A stretch of DNA of 64,000 nt from Streptomyces sp. NBC_00691 (GCF_036226665.1 NZ_CP109007.1:6014001-6078000); one strand, 5' to 3'; shown: positions 1-8,423, counted from the first letter of the stretch. Notes: generated from the sequence alone by a model not told the origin. Program-made: numbers and translations.

Positions 1-1
1 G

Positions 2-1456
2 GCGGCGGGCGTCCTCCGCTGGGAGGCCGAGCTGGCGCCCGGGGGCACGTTCACGGTCCTGCTGCGGGTACGTGACGGTGCGCCGGGCCGCCCCACCGGC
101 TCCCCGGGCGGCGCCGGACGGCCTGGAGGCCACGTCCTCGCCGAGGGCCTCGCAGAGGGCGACGACCCCCGACCGGGGGAGCTCCTCCGCGCCTCCGTCC
201 AGGACCTGCGGGCCCTCCTCCAGCGCGACCCGGCACACCCGGCGGACGTCCACCTCGCCGCAGGCGTCCCCTGGCGCTGCGGACCCGTCACCGCCGAGGC
301 GCTCTGGGCCGCCCGGATGGCCCTGCCCCTCGGCACCCGGCTCGCCGTCACCACCCTGCGCGCCCTCGGGCGCACTCAACTCTGCGGCGATGGAGCCGAG
401 TCCGGCCGCATCCCGGGACCCCTCAGGGACGCCGGCCCGCACCTGCCGCCCCGCTGCACCGGCATCGAGGCCACCCTCGCCTATCCGGTCGTGCTCGCCG
501 AGGCGCGCCGCTGGGGGCTGTCGGCGGCGGACCTGGAAGAGCTGCTGCCCGTGGCGGAGCGCTGCCTCGACTGGCTGCGCCGGACGGCTGGCGCGAGCGG
601 GCTCGTGCCGGACCCGGGCCCCGCCGGACCGTGGCGCGCCGAGACGCAGGCACACGCGCATCGCGCGGCGCTGCTCGGAGCGGACCTGCTCGACGCCTGC
701 GGCAGACCCGGAGGAGACGCACTGCGCGATGTGGCGGGGACGCTGCGCCAGAGCTTCCGGCGGGAGTTCTGGCTCGACGACCTGGCCGGCGGCCGACCGG
801 CCGTCGCCCGCGGACCGGACGGACGGACCTGGCCCCAGCTGGGCGGCTGGGCGGCGCATCTGCTCGACACCGGGCTGCTCGGTGGCGGACGCCTCGCCCC
901 CGGACTGCTGGACAGGACGGAGACCGAACAGGTGGCGAGACTGCTCGGCACCCCCGCCCTGGACTCCGGCTGGGGGCTGCGCGGTCTCGGTGCCAAGGAA
1001 CCGGGGCACAACCCCTTCGGCCACCGTGCCGGTGCCGTGCGCGTGCACGAGACGGCGGTCGCCGTGGCGGGACTCGCCGCCCTCGGTCACGAGAAGGAGG
1101 CCTCCGCCCTGCTCCGTGGCCTGCTCGACGCGGCCGAGGCCTTCACATACCGGTTGCCCGAGATGTACGCGGGGGAGCAGCGCACGGCGGGCGGCCGGCC
1201 GGTGCCGCACCCCGCCGCGTGCCGGCCGGCGGCGGTGGCGGCCGCCGGGGCCGTCCACACTCTGCTGGCCCTCGCCGGGATCCGGCCGGACGCGCCGGGC
1301 CGGTCCGTGTCGACGCACCCCCTGCGGTCGGCGCCGCTCGGAGCGGTCCGGTTCTCGGGGCTCGTGGTCGCGGGTGAGCCGTTCGCCGTACGGGTCGGCA
1401 GGCTCGGTCTCGGTATGGTCGAGGAGGCCGCAGAGGGCCTTCAACTGGGGGTGTGA
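2..1456 (+). CDS. Glycogen-debranching-type glycosidase, 3' part (5' end outside window)
   Basis: The reading frame is open from the window edge to a TGA at 1454-1456, so this is the C-terminal ~484 residues of a longer protein. The sequence is rich in alternating Trp/Gly/Leu helices with acidic turns. It resembles the (alpha/alpha)6 glycosidase domain of amylo-alpha-1,6-glucosidase / MGH1-like proteins (for example the stretch around GIEATLAYPVVLAEARRWGL, residues ~155-175 of the visible part, and GHNPFGHRAGAVRVHETAVA near 1006-1066). Such Streptomyces proteins usually have an N-terminal glycogen-debranching domain that would lie upstream. Family assignment rests on overall resemblance rather than on a seen catalytic pair, so the substrate is not known. 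An ATG at 317 is internal and should not be used as the start, because the homologous-looking sequence continues upstream of it. The Nudix gene follows on the same strand. Confidence 0.6.
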   Translation, partial: AAGVLRWEAELAPGGTFTVLLRVRDGAPGRPTGSPGGAGRPGGHVLAEGLAEGDDPRPGELLRASVQDLRALLQRDPAHPADVHLAAGVPWRCGPVTAEALWAARMALPLGTRLAVTTLRALGRTQLCGDGAESGRIPGPLRDAGPHLPPRCTGIEATLAYPVVLAEARRWGLSAADLEELLPVAERCLDWLRRTAGASGLVPDPGPAGPWRAETQAHAHRAALLGADLLDACGRPGGDALRDVAGTLRQSFRREFWLDDLAGGRPAVARGPDGRTWPQLGGWAAHLLDTGLLGGGRLAPGLLDRTETEQVARLLGTPALDSGWGLRGLGAKEPGHNPFGHRAGAVRVHETAVAVAGLAALGHEKEASALLRGLLDAAEAFTYRLPEMYAGEQRTAGGRPVPHPAACRPAAVAAAGAVHTLLALAGIRPDAPGRSVSTHPLRSAPLGAVRFSGLVVAGEPFAVRVGRLGLGMVEEAAEGLQLGV

Positions 1457-1537
1457 CGGGATGCCGGGCACAGACACGACGGAAGCCTCGCGGCAGGGCG
1501 CGGAAGTCAGCGCGGATGCTCCCGAGGGGCGTGCTTA

Positions 1538-1559
1538 TCGTCAGGAAGACGACTATGAT
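1538..1559 (+). promoter_or_regulatory. Inverted repeat overlapping a TATGAT -10 element of the Nudix gene
   Basis: TCGTC (1538-1542) and GACGA (1548-1552) form a 5-bp inverted repeat with a 5-nt spacer. A consensus-like -10 box TATGAT follows at 1554-1559, only 6 nt before the chosen ATG at 1566. This layout suits a leaderless transcript and an operator covering the promoter. NrtR-family proteins often autoregulate through palindromes, so self-control is a reasonable inference. No binding has been shown here. Confidence 0.35.
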
Positions 1560-1565
1560 CGCGGC

Positions 1566-2414
1566 ATGCCTCCCTACGACCCGTCGGCCTTTCCGCCCTT
1601 CGCCGTGACCGTCGATCTGGTCGTGCTCACCGTGCGCCGACATGCGCTCTGCACCTTGGTCGTACGGCGGGGGGAGGCGCCGTACCAGGGGCGTTGGGCC
1701 CTGCCCGGCGGCTTCGTGCGCGAGGACGAGGACCTCAGTGGTGCCGCCGCGCGTGAGCTGGTCGAGGAGACGGGCCTGTGCGCCCAGGATCCGGCCGCCC
1801 CGCCGCCCGTACCCAGTAACGGCGCGCACCTGGAACAGCTGGCGACGTACGGGGCGCCCGACCGGGACCCCCGCATGCGGGTGGTCAGCGTCGCGCATCT
1901 GGCGCTCGCCCCGGACCTTCCCGCGCCGCGGGCCGGTGGCGACGCGAACAGCGCCCGTTGGGCACCCGTCGAGGAGCTGCTCGGTGAGGACGCGCTCGCG
2001 GGGGCGGCGCAGGCCGCCGGAGCGGCCCGCGGCGTCGGCGGTGCCGGGGAGCCGTGGCGCGCCGGTGACGCGGCGGGTGACGAGAAGGAAGGCGGCCCGG
2101 CGGGGCTCGCCTTCGACCATGCCCGGATCCTCGCCGACGGAGTGGAGCGCGCACGCTCCAAGATCGAGTACTCGTCCCTGGCCACGGCCTTCTGTCCGCC
2201 GGAGTTCACGGTCGGAGAGCTGCGACGCGTCTACGAGGCCGTCTGGGGCGTGGCCCTGGATCCGCGCAACTTCCACCGGAAGGTGACCGGCACGCCCGGC
2301 TTCCTCGTTCCGGCCGGCGGTACGACGACTCGTCAGGGCGGGCGCCCTGCACAGCTCTTCAGGGCGGGTGGGGCCACTCTCCTCAACCCGCCGATGCTGC
2401 GCCCCGAAATCTGA
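1566..2414 (+). CDS. Nudix hydrolase / NrtR-like regulator
   Basis: A 282-aa protein with an N-terminal Nudix fold. The Nudix box starts at GGFVREDEDL (residues ~42-51) and continues through AAARELVEETGL, giving the expected G-x5-E-x7-REL-x-EE-x-GL. A Gly/Ala-rich insertion (residues ~140-185) is followed by a C-terminal segment (SSLATAFCPPEFTVGELRRVY, NFHRKVTGTPGFL) typical of the winged-helix domain of NrtR-type regulators of NAD metabolism. The protein may therefore hydrolyse or sense an ADP-ribose-type nucleotide and bind DNA. The Nudix box is intact, so catalysis is possible; many NrtR proteins have lost it. ATG 1566 is preferred because MPPYDPSAFPPF leads straight into the domain and a TATGAT box sits just upstream. 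ATG 1461 would add 35 low-complexity residues. Confidence 0.8.
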   Translation: MPPYDPSAFPPFAVTVDLVVLTVRRHALCTLVVRRGEAPYQGRWALPGGFVREDEDLSGAAARELVEETGLCAQDPAAPPPVPSNGAHLEQLATYGAPDRDPRMRVVSVAHLALAPDLPAPRAGGDANSARWAPVEELLGEDALAGAAQAAGAARGVGGAGEPWRAGDAAGDEKEGGPAGLAFDHARILADGVERARSKIEYSSLATAFCPPEFTVGELRRVYEAVWGVALDPRNFHRKVTGTPGFLVPAGGTTTRQGGRPAQLFRAGGATLLNPPMLRPEI

Positions 2415-2536
2415 CCGACCGGTGCCTCCGGCACTCCTGGAGACCAACCCTGCGCTGAAAGTCCGAAATGTAGCGTTATCTTGCTGCGGTAGCGCCGCCC
2501 TGCCGCGGAGCGGTGTCACCTACCGCGAGAGAAGCG

Positions 2537-4390
2537 ATGCTCCAGGCAATCGGACTGACCAGCACTCCCCGCCGCGATCGCCCGCCCGCCGTGGACGATC
2601 TGACCTTCGAGGCCCGGCCGGGCACTGTGACCGCTCTCCTCGGCTCCGCGGGCTCGGGCAAGACCACGGCGCTCCGGCTCATGCTCGAACTCGAGCCGGG
2701 CCGGGGGATCACCTACTTCCGGGGCCGGCCGCTGCACCGCATCGCCCACCCGCCGCGCGAGGTCGGCGTCCTCCTCGGGGACATCCCCGGGCACCCCTCC
2801 CGCACGCTCCGGGGTCAGTTGCGGATGCTCTGCGCCGCCACGGGGGTCCCCGCCGCCCGAGCCGGGGAACTCGCCCGGGCCGTCGGCCTCGACGGCCTGG
2901 AGCGCCGACGGATCGGCACCCTGTCGATCGGGGCGGATCGCCGACTCGGCCTCGCCTCAGCACTGTTGGGCGACCCTCACACCCTGCTGCTCGACGAGCC
3001 GGCCGCGGGACTCTCCGTACCCGAGAGCGCCTGGCTGTACGAGCTGCTCCGGGCGCACGCGGACGACGGGGGAACCGTGCTGTACACCACGGCGGACCCC
3101 AAGGACGCGGCCCGCAACGCCGACCGGGTCGTCGCGCTCGACGGCGGGCGACTCGTCGCCGACCAGGACGCCACCGAGTTCGCCCGTACCCGGCTGCGCC
3201 CCCGCGTCGCCGTCCGCACCCCGCAGGCCGCACGGCTCGCCGCCGTCGTGACCCAGGAGGCACGGGCCGCCCGGCGGCCGGTCGAGGTCGTCGCCGAGGA
3301 CGGCAACCGGCTGTCCGTCTACGGGAGCGACTGCGCGGCCGTCGGTGACACGGCGTTCCGTCATGGCGTACCGATCCACCGGCTCGCCGCCGAGACCGGG
3401 GACACCGCTGACAACCGGCCTGCCCGGCGTACCCCGGCGGGAGGCGGCGGCAACGGTTCCGGCCCGGGGAGGGATGCCGTGCCCGGCGGTCCTGTGCCCG
3501 GCGGTCCCGTGTCCGGTGATGCCGCGCCCGGCGGCTCCGCGCCCGATGACGCCGCGTTCCGCGCCCCCGTGCCGCGCGAGGGCGTGGCCGGGGAGCCGGG
3601 TGGGGCACGGAGGCCCGCTCGCTCGCCCCTGCGGCCCTTGCGGTACGAGATTCATCGGCTCCTGGGGGTGCCGTCCACCCCGCTCGTCGTGGCGGCCGTC
3701 CTGATCGGCTCCGTCGCCATCGCCCTGCTGCTCGGGCGGGGCGGGCGCGCCGCCCTGCCCGCCGTCCTGGCCGGCTGGCCGGCGCTCTCGCCGCTGCCGC
3801 CCGCGGCGCTCGGCGCCGGCCTGCTCGGCGCCTTCTCCTTCGGAGAGGAGTACCGCTACCCCGCCCTCACCACGGGCCGGGGAGCCGTGCCGCGCAGGCC
3901 CGGGCTGCTGCTGGCGAAACTGGCCGTGGCGGCGGCCGTGGCGCTGGTGCTGGGGGCCGCCGTGGTCGTGGTGGATCTCGAGGTTCTGCGGTTCGTCTAC
4001 GGCCGAGAGTTGATCTCCGTACCGAAGAACTGGCCTACTCTCTGCGCGAGTTGGCTAGGACTGATCGTCGGGTGCGCCTGGGCCGGAGTCCTCGGTGCCG
4101 GGGTGTTCCGGGCGGCAGCGGCCGGAGCGGCGGCGGTTCTCGCGGTGCCGGTCGCCCTCGTCCCGCTGCTCCAGAAGGTGCTGAAAGGACCTTCTGTGCG
4201 GTCGGCCGCCGGACTCCCCTCGCGACTCCGGGAGTTCGCCGGTCCACAGTGGTCCCCGGCGGTGGATCGCTGGCTGGCGGGAGCGTTGCGGGTGCTGGGG
4301 CAGCCCGCGGGAGTGGCGCTTTCGCTGACGTTGACCGGGTTGCTCTGCGCCTATGTGTTCACCGGCCTTCGCCGTAAGGCGCGTTGGTGA
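2537..4390 (+). CDS. ABC transporter, ATPase fused to membrane domain
   Basis: A 617-aa single-chain transporter. Residues ~1-220 are an ATPase: Walker A GSAGSGKTT (~36-44), a degenerate signature LSIGADRR (~133-140) instead of LSGGQ, and Walker B LLLDEPAAGL (~154-163). A linker of about 100 residues follows, dominated by Pro, Gly, Ala and Asp with repeated P-G-G units (nt ~3415-3600). The C-terminal ~250 residues contain about six hydrophobic segments resembling an ABC-2-type permease. ATG 2537 is used because GAGAGAAG precedes it at good spacing and MLQAIGL starts the ATPase fold; GTG 2513 is an alternative in the same frame. The substrate cannot be told. It lies just upstream of whiH, with a 160-bp gap that holds the whiH promoter. 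Confidence 0.75.
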   Translation: MLQAIGLTSTPRRDRPPAVDDLTFEARPGTVTALLGSAGSGKTTALRLMLELEPGRGITYFRGRPLHRIAHPPREVGVLLGDIPGHPSRTLRGQLRMLCAATGVPAARAGELARAVGLDGLERRRIGTLSIGADRRLGLASALLGDPHTLLLDEPAAGLSVPESAWLYELLRAHADDGGTVLYTTADPKDAARNADRVVALDGGRLVADQDATEFARTRLRPRVAVRTPQAARLAAVVTQEARAARRPVEVVAEDGNRLSVYGSDCAAVGDTAFRHGVPIHRLAAETGDTADNRPARRTPAGGGGNGSGPGRDAVPGGPVPGGPVSGDAAPGGSAPDDAAFRAPVPREGVAGEPGGARRPARSPLRPLRYEIHRLLGVPSTPLVVAAVLIGSVAIALLLGRGGRAALPAVLAGWPALSPLPPAALGAGLLGAFSFGEEYRYPALTTGRGAVPRRPGLLLAKLAVAAAVALVLGAAVVVVDLEVLRFVYGRELISVPKNWPTLCASWLGLIVGCAWAGVLGAGVFRAAAAGAAAVLAVPVALVPLLQKVLKGPSVRSAAGLPSRLREFAGPQWSPAVDRWLAGALRVLGQPAGVALSLTLTGLLCAYVFTGLRRKARW

Positions 4391-4462
4391 TCACTTGCGG
4401 ACCGAAAGGCTCCGTTTCGCGGCCAACTCCCTTGAGAAGTGACTGTTATGTCCGATTAATCG

Positions 4463-4487
4463 TCAATTGTGTAGGGGGTGCCGATCA
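4463..4487 (+). promoter_or_regulatory. Candidate sigma-WhiG promoter of whiH
   Basis: In the gap before whiH, GCCGATCA at 4480-4487 matches 7 of 8 positions of the known sigma-WhiG -10 element GCCGATAA. A weak -35 candidate TCAA (consensus TAAA) lies at 4463-4466. The 13-nt spacing is shorter than the usual 15-16, so the -35 is uncertain. In S. coelicolor whiH is transcribed by sigma-WhiG, which supports the call. Confidence 0.45.
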
Positions 4488-4550
4488 CCCTTTCGTGTGC
4501 TTTTCACCAAAGACCTCAAGGGTCACGGAAGCAACGCCGACAAAGGATGC

Positions 4551-5438
4551 GTGAGTACCCTTGCGCACACCATGATGACCGCCGCCCGCTCCGTCGACTC
4601 CGGCCTCGGCGCCACGGGCGATCTCGACCGCTACCCCTACGCGGAGGCGCCCGTCGCGGGCCGCGTGGGCCCGCCCTCCTGGGAGGGGGTGGACACCGAC
4701 CTGGGCCGCGTCGGCCGCAGGAGCACCGGCAACCGGGGGCGCGGGCTGCACGGGCAGCTCGTCCAGCAGCTCGGTCAGATGATCGTCTCCGGCGATCTCG
4801 GGGCGGACCGCCCGCTCGTCCCCGAGGAGATCGGCCAGCGGTTCGAGGTCTCGCGCACCGTCGTGCGCGAGTCGCTGCGCGTGCTCGAGGCCAAGGGGCT
4901 CGTGAGCGCCCGCCCGAACGTCGGCACCCGCGTCAGGCCCGTCAGTGACTGGAACCTCCTCGACCCGGACATCATCGAGTGGCGGGCCTTCGGTCCTCAG
5001 CGCGACGACCAGCGCCGTGAGCTGAACGAGCTGCGCTGGACCATCGAGCCCCTGGCCGCCCGCCTCGCCGCCGGACACGGCCGTGAGGACGTGCAGCAGC
5101 GACTCGCCGACATGGTCGAGATCATGGGCCACGCGTTCGCCCAGGGGGACGGCATCACGTTCTCCCGCGCCGACACCGAGTTCCACTCGCTCCTGGTCCA
5201 GCTCGCCGGGAACCGCATGCTGGAGCACCTCTCCGGCATCGTCGGCGCGGCGCTCCAGGTGTCCGGCGGTCCCGTCACGGGCTGCGACCGTCCGAGCGAG
5301 GCCTGTCTCACGCATCACGCGCGGATCGTGGAGGCGCTCGCCGCGGGCGATGCCCTCGGCGCGGAGACGGCCATGCGGGCCCTGCTCACGGTCCACCCCG
5401 AGGTCGAGCGCGTCGTCCCCGCCCCCCGCGAACACTGA
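4551..5438 (+). CDS. whiH: Sporulation regulator WhiH (GntR family, FadR/FCD type)
   Basis: A 295-aa GntR-family repressor. After a variable N-terminus it has the wHTH (residues ~68-135: LHGQLVQQLGQMIVSGDLG, then EEIGQRFEVSRTVVRESLRV and the wing GTRVRPVSDW). The FCD ligand domain follows (ELRWTIEPLAARLAA; DTEFHSLLVQLAGN; LTHHARIVEAL), with the Asp/His residues that usually bind a metal. The gene directly precedes hrdB, as whiH does in S. coelicolor, and GTG 4551 with AAAGGA upstream gives 295 aa, the length I recall for WhiH. WhiH is needed for orderly septation of aerial hyphae and represses its own gene. A start at 4467 would run into the promoter region and is rejected. Confidence 0.9.
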   Translation: MSTLAHTMMTAARSVDSGLGATGDLDRYPYAEAPVAGRVGPPSWEGVDTDLGRVGRRSTGNRGRGLHGQLVQQLGQMIVSGDLGADRPLVPEEIGQRFEVSRTVVRESLRVLEAKGLVSARPNVGTRVRPVSDWNLLDPDIIEWRAFGPQRDDQRRELNELRWTIEPLAARLAAGHGREDVQQRLADMVEIMGHAFAQGDGITFSRADTEFHSLLVQLAGNRMLEHLSGIVGAALQVSGGPVTGCDRPSEACLTHHARIVEALAAGDALGAETAMRALLTVHPEVERVVPAPREH

Positions 5439-5497
5439 CCCGCGGGCCGTGGCCGGGAGCGTGGAGGCGCGGGCATCGCGTGCCGCCGGGGCCGAGC

Positions 5498-5537
5498 GGC
5501 GCCCGGGGAGCCCGGAAGGGTTTCCCCGGCCGGCGCC
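5498..5537 (+). terminator. Hairpin after whiH
   Basis: Nested arms GGCGCC ... GGCGCC (5498-5503 and 5532-5537) and CCGGGGA ... TCCCCGG (5503-5509 and 5523-5529) can fold into a GC-rich stem-loop 60-100 nt after the whiH stop. There is no U-tract, which is normal for Streptomyces. It would separate whiH transcription from the hrdB leader. Confidence 0.5.
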
Positions 5538-5817
5538 AGGATTCCGGCAGAGTGAATGTACGCTTATATATCCCTCTGCGTTGATTTGTCGCACATGAGG
5601 TGTGACTCGGGCCACGAAGATTGGGCGTAACACTCCTCCGAGCCGTGCGATGACCTAAGAGGTGACAGCCGAGGAAGGAATACAGCAGCCGATGGAGGCG
5701 CTGTGCAGTTCCCCGGTCCAGCCCGCGCCGTCGGCACATTCCCCGTCGACGGTCGTCGGCTCCAGCCCGATCCAGGGCGGGGCCGGAAGCCGTTTCCATC
5801 GTTCCGAGAGGTTGTTC
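5538..5817 (+). promoter_or_regulatory. hrdB promoter and leader region
   Basis: A 280-nt region before hrdB, unusually AT-rich at 5551-5590 for this genome (a run including GCTTATATATCC). At 5677-5681 GGAAT is followed after exactly 18 nt by GCT (5700-5702). This is one base from the sigma-R pattern GGAAT-N18-GTT that is known for one hrdB promoter in S. coelicolor. A second promoter candidate lies near 5612-5632, with CGTAAC at 5627-5632. The hrdB frame is open back to 5662, but the AT-rich and promoter-like content argues that this stretch is leader, not coding. Confidence 0.45.
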
Positions 5818-7365
5818 GTGTCGGCCAGCACATCCCGTACGCTCCCGCCGGAGATCGCCGAGTCCGAGTCTGTGATGGCGCTCATCGAGCGGGGAAAGGC
5901 TGATGGGCAGATCGCCGGCGATGACGTGCGTCGGGCCTTCGAGGCTGACCAGATTCCGCCAACCCAGTGGAAGAATGTTCTGCGCAGCCTCAATCAGATC
6001 CTCGAGGAAGAGGGTGTGACGCTGATGGTCAGTGCAGCGGAGTCGCCGAAGCGCGCCCGCAAGAGCGTCGCCGCGAAGAGCCCGGCCAAGCGCACCGCCA
6101 CCAAGACCGTCACCGCCAGGACGACCGTGACGAAGACGACCGTCACGGCCGCCACGGCCTCCGCGGCAGAGGGCGCCGACCCGGCTGACGAGGCCGGATC
6201 CGCCGCCAAGAAGGCGGCCGCGAAGAAGACCGTCGCCAAGAAGACGGTGGCCAAGAAGACCGTCGCCAAGAAGACGGCGGCCAAGAAGACCACGTCCAAG
6301 AAGGACTCCGACGAAGCCGTCGAGGGCGAAGAGCTGCTCGAGGACGTCGCGACCGGCAAGGGCGAGGAAGAAGAGACCGAGGGCGAGAGCAAGGGCTTCG
6401 TCCTGTCCGACGACGACGAGGACGACGCTCCGGCGCAGCAGGTCGCCGTCGCCGGTGCCACCGCCGACCCGGTCAAGGACTACCTGAAGCAGATCGGCAA
6501 GGTCCCGCTGCTCAACGCCGAGCAGGAGGTCGAGCTCGCCAAGCGCATCGAGGCCGGTCTGTTCGCCGAGGACAAGCTCGCGAACTCGGACAAGCTCGCG
6601 CCGAAGCTCAAGCGCGAGCTGGAGATCATCGCCGAGGACGGCCGCCGGGCCAAGAACCACCTCTTGGAGGCCAACCTCCGTCTGGTGGTCTCGCTGGCCA
6701 AGCGCTACACCGGCCGCGGCATGCTCTTCCTGGACCTGATCCAGGAGGGCAACCTGGGTCTGATCCGCGCGGTCGAGAAGTTCGACTACACCAAGGGCTA
6801 CAAGTTCTCCACGTACGCCACCTGGTGGATCCGTCAGGCGATCACCCGCGCCATGGCCGACCAGGCCCGCACCATCCGTATCCCGGTGCACATGGTCGAG
6901 GTCATCAACAAGCTCGCGCGTGTGCAGCGTCAGATGCTCCAGGACCTGGGCCGTGAGCCCACCCCGGAGGAGCTGGCCAAGGAACTCGACATGACCCCTG
7001 AGAAGGTCATCGAGGTCCAGAAGTACGGCCGAGAGCCGATCTCCCTCCACACCCCGCTGGGTGAGGACGGCGACAGCGAGTTCGGCGACCTGATCGAGGA
7101 CTCCGAGGCGGTCGTCCCGGCCGACGCGGTGAGCTTCACGCTCCTCCAGGAGCAGCTGCACTCCGTCCTCGACACGCTCTCCGAGCGTGAGGCCGGCGTC
7201 GTCTCGATGCGTTTTGGTCTCACCGACGGCCAGCCGAAGACGCTGGACGAGATCGGCAAGGTCTACGGCGTGACCCGCGAGCGGATCCGTCAGATCGAGT
7301 CCAAGACCATGTCGAAGCTGCGTCACCCGTCGCGTTCGCAGGTGCTGCGCGACTACCTCGACTGA
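5818..7365 (+). CDS. hrdB: Principal RNA polymerase sigma factor HrdB
   Basis: A 515-aa group 1 sigma-70 factor. The N-terminal part holds a sigma 1.1-like segment (ESVMALIERGKADGQIAGDD, residues ~18-37). Next comes a Lys/Ala/Thr-rich stretch with repeated VAKKT units (~130-160), then an acidic block (~165-205). The conserved core follows: region 1.2 (DPVKDYLKQIGKVPLL), region 2 (LFLDLIQEGNLGLIRAVEKF; YKFSTYATWWIRQAITRAM; QARTIRIPVHM), region 3, and region 4.2 (VTRERIRQIESKTMSKLRHP). GTG 5818, with GAGAGG just upstream, matches the HrdB start MSASTSRTLPPEIAES and is close to the 511 aa of the S. coelicolor protein. It directs transcription of most vegetative genes. Confidence 0.97.
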   Translation: MSASTSRTLPPEIAESESVMALIERGKADGQIAGDDVRRAFEADQIPPTQWKNVLRSLNQILEEEGVTLMVSAAESPKRARKSVAAKSPAKRTATKTVTARTTVTKTTVTAATASAAEGADPADEAGSAAKKAAAKKTVAKKTVAKKTVAKKTAAKKTTSKKDSDEAVEGEELLEDVATGKGEEEETEGESKGFVLSDDDEDDAPAQQVAVAGATADPVKDYLKQIGKVPLLNAEQEVELAKRIEAGLFAEDKLANSDKLAPKLKRELEIIAEDGRRAKNHLLEANLRLVVSLAKRYTGRGMLFLDLIQEGNLGLIRAVEKFDYTKGYKFSTYATWWIRQAITRAMADQARTIRIPVHMVEVINKLARVQRQMLQDLGREPTPEELAKELDMTPEKVIEVQKYGREPISLHTPLGEDGDSEFGDLIEDSEAVVPADAVSFTLLQEQLHSVLDTLSEREAGVVSMRFGLTDGQPKTLDEIGKVYGVTRERIRQIESKTMSKLRHPSRSQVLRDYLD

Positions 7366-7422
7366 TCACTGCCTCGACGGTCCGTGAGCGTGACGGGCGC
7401 GAGGCAGGAGCGGTACGCGGAA

Positions 7423-7453
7423 GGGCCCGGTTCCCCCAGGGGGAACCGGGCCC
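7423..7453 (+). terminator. hrdB terminator
   Basis: A perfect 15-bp inverted repeat (GGGCCCGGTTCCCCC and its complement) with a one-base centre lies 58 nt after the hrdB stop. Confidence 0.85.
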
Positions 7454-7534
7454 TCCGGCTGTGTGCGGGGTGCACGGCGCGGCCGCGTGCTGGACTCTGG
7501 GTGAAGAGACATCACCGGAGAGTCAGGAGGCTCC

Positions 7535-8353
7535 ATGCGTGGTTCCCTCACCCGAGCGTTGACGGGTGCTCTGGGCCTGATCACGGCGGCGGCGGGGCAA
7601 CTGGCCACCGCTCCCCCCGTGGCCGCCGACAGCGTCGTGGTGGGCGGCCGACAGGCCCAGATCACGGACGCGCCGTGGGTCGTGGCGCTGTCCAGCCGTG
7701 ACCGGTTCGGGGGTACGCGCGCGGGCCAGTTCTGCGGGGGCGTGCTCGTGGCGCCGACCAAGGTGCTCACGGCGGCCCACTGCCTGGGTCGTGAGGTCCT
7801 CGGTGGTGAGCCGTGGGAGGTGCGCGACTTCGTGGCCATCGCGGGCCGTGCCGCGCTGCGTGGACAGGGCGGGCAGGAGGTGCGGATCTCGGACACCTGG
7901 GTCAATCCCGACTACGACCCGACGACGAACTCGGGCGACCTTGCGGTACTGACGCTGGTAAGCGCGCTGCCGCAGTCGTACGTGATCGGCGTGGCCCGCA
8001 CGGGAGACGCGGCGTACGCGCCCGGCACGGAGGCGGACGTCTACGGCTGGGGCGACACGACCGGCAACGGGTCCTATGCGTCCTCGCTGCGGACGGCGCG
8101 GGTCCAGGTGCTGCCGGACAGCGCGTGCGAGCGGGCGTACCCCGGCGGCTTCGGCGTCCCCTACCGGGGCGAGACGATGCTGTGCGCGGGTGACCCGCGC
8201 GGCGGCAGGGACGCGTGCCAGGGCGACAGTGGAGGCCCGCTCGTGGCGAACGGGCTTCTCGTCGGCCTGGTGTCCTGGGGCAGTGGCTGTGGGCAGGCCG
8301 AGAACCCGGGGGTCTACACCCGCGTCTCGGCGGTGCTGCCGGAGAGTTTCTGA
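7535..8353 (+). CDS. Secreted trypsin-like serine protease (S1)
   Basis: A 272-aa protein with an N-terminal signal sequence (MRGSLTRALTGALGLITAAAG, cleavage probably after PVAA-D near residue 31). The mature start VVVGGRQAQ resembles the IVGG of activated trypsins. Catalytic His lies in LTAAHC (~75-80), Asp in SGDLAVL (~130-136) and Ser in GDSGGP (~230-235). The segment LVSWGSGCGQAENPGVYTRV is a full chymotrypsin-fold C-terminal half, with Cys residues paired as in trypsin. ATG 7535 is preceded by a strong GGAGG. The export signal places it outside the cell. It lies between hrdB and a minus-strand gene and ends at a strong shared terminator. Confidence 0.9.
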   Translation: MRGSLTRALTGALGLITAAAGQLATAPPVAADSVVVGGRQAQITDAPWVVALSSRDRFGGTRAGQFCGGVLVAPTKVLTAAHCLGREVLGGEPWEVRDFVAIAGRAALRGQGGQEVRISDTWVNPDYDPTTNSGDLAVLTLVSALPQSYVIGVARTGDAAYAPGTEADVYGWGDTTGNGSYASSLRTARVQVLPDSACERAYPGGFGVPYRGETMLCAGDPRGGRDACQGDSGGPLVANGLLVGLVSWGSGCGQAENPGVYTRVSAVLPESF

Positions 8354-8379
8354 TCCACGGCGGACAGTGGCGGTACGAG

Positions 8380-8423
8380 AACGGGCGGCCACCCCCCTGG
8401 GAATGCGGGGGTGGCCGCCCGTT
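8380..8423. terminator. Bidirectional terminator between protease and DUF7455 genes
   Basis: Arms AACGGGCGGCCACCCCC (8380-8396) and its exact complement (8407-8423) form a 17-bp perfect stem with a 10-nt loop between two convergent genes. Confidence 0.85.

Noticed and set aside
5662..5817. In-frame N-terminal extension of hrdB
   Set aside because: The stretch has promoter-like elements and no similarity to HrdB; the family start MSASTSRTLPPE is at 5818 with its own ribosome-binding site.
5386..7326. Long open frame on the minus strand across hrdB
   Set aside because: It is the complement of a high-GC gene. The product is a Leu/Gly/Asp-rich string with no family features, and the plus strand is certain to be hrdB.
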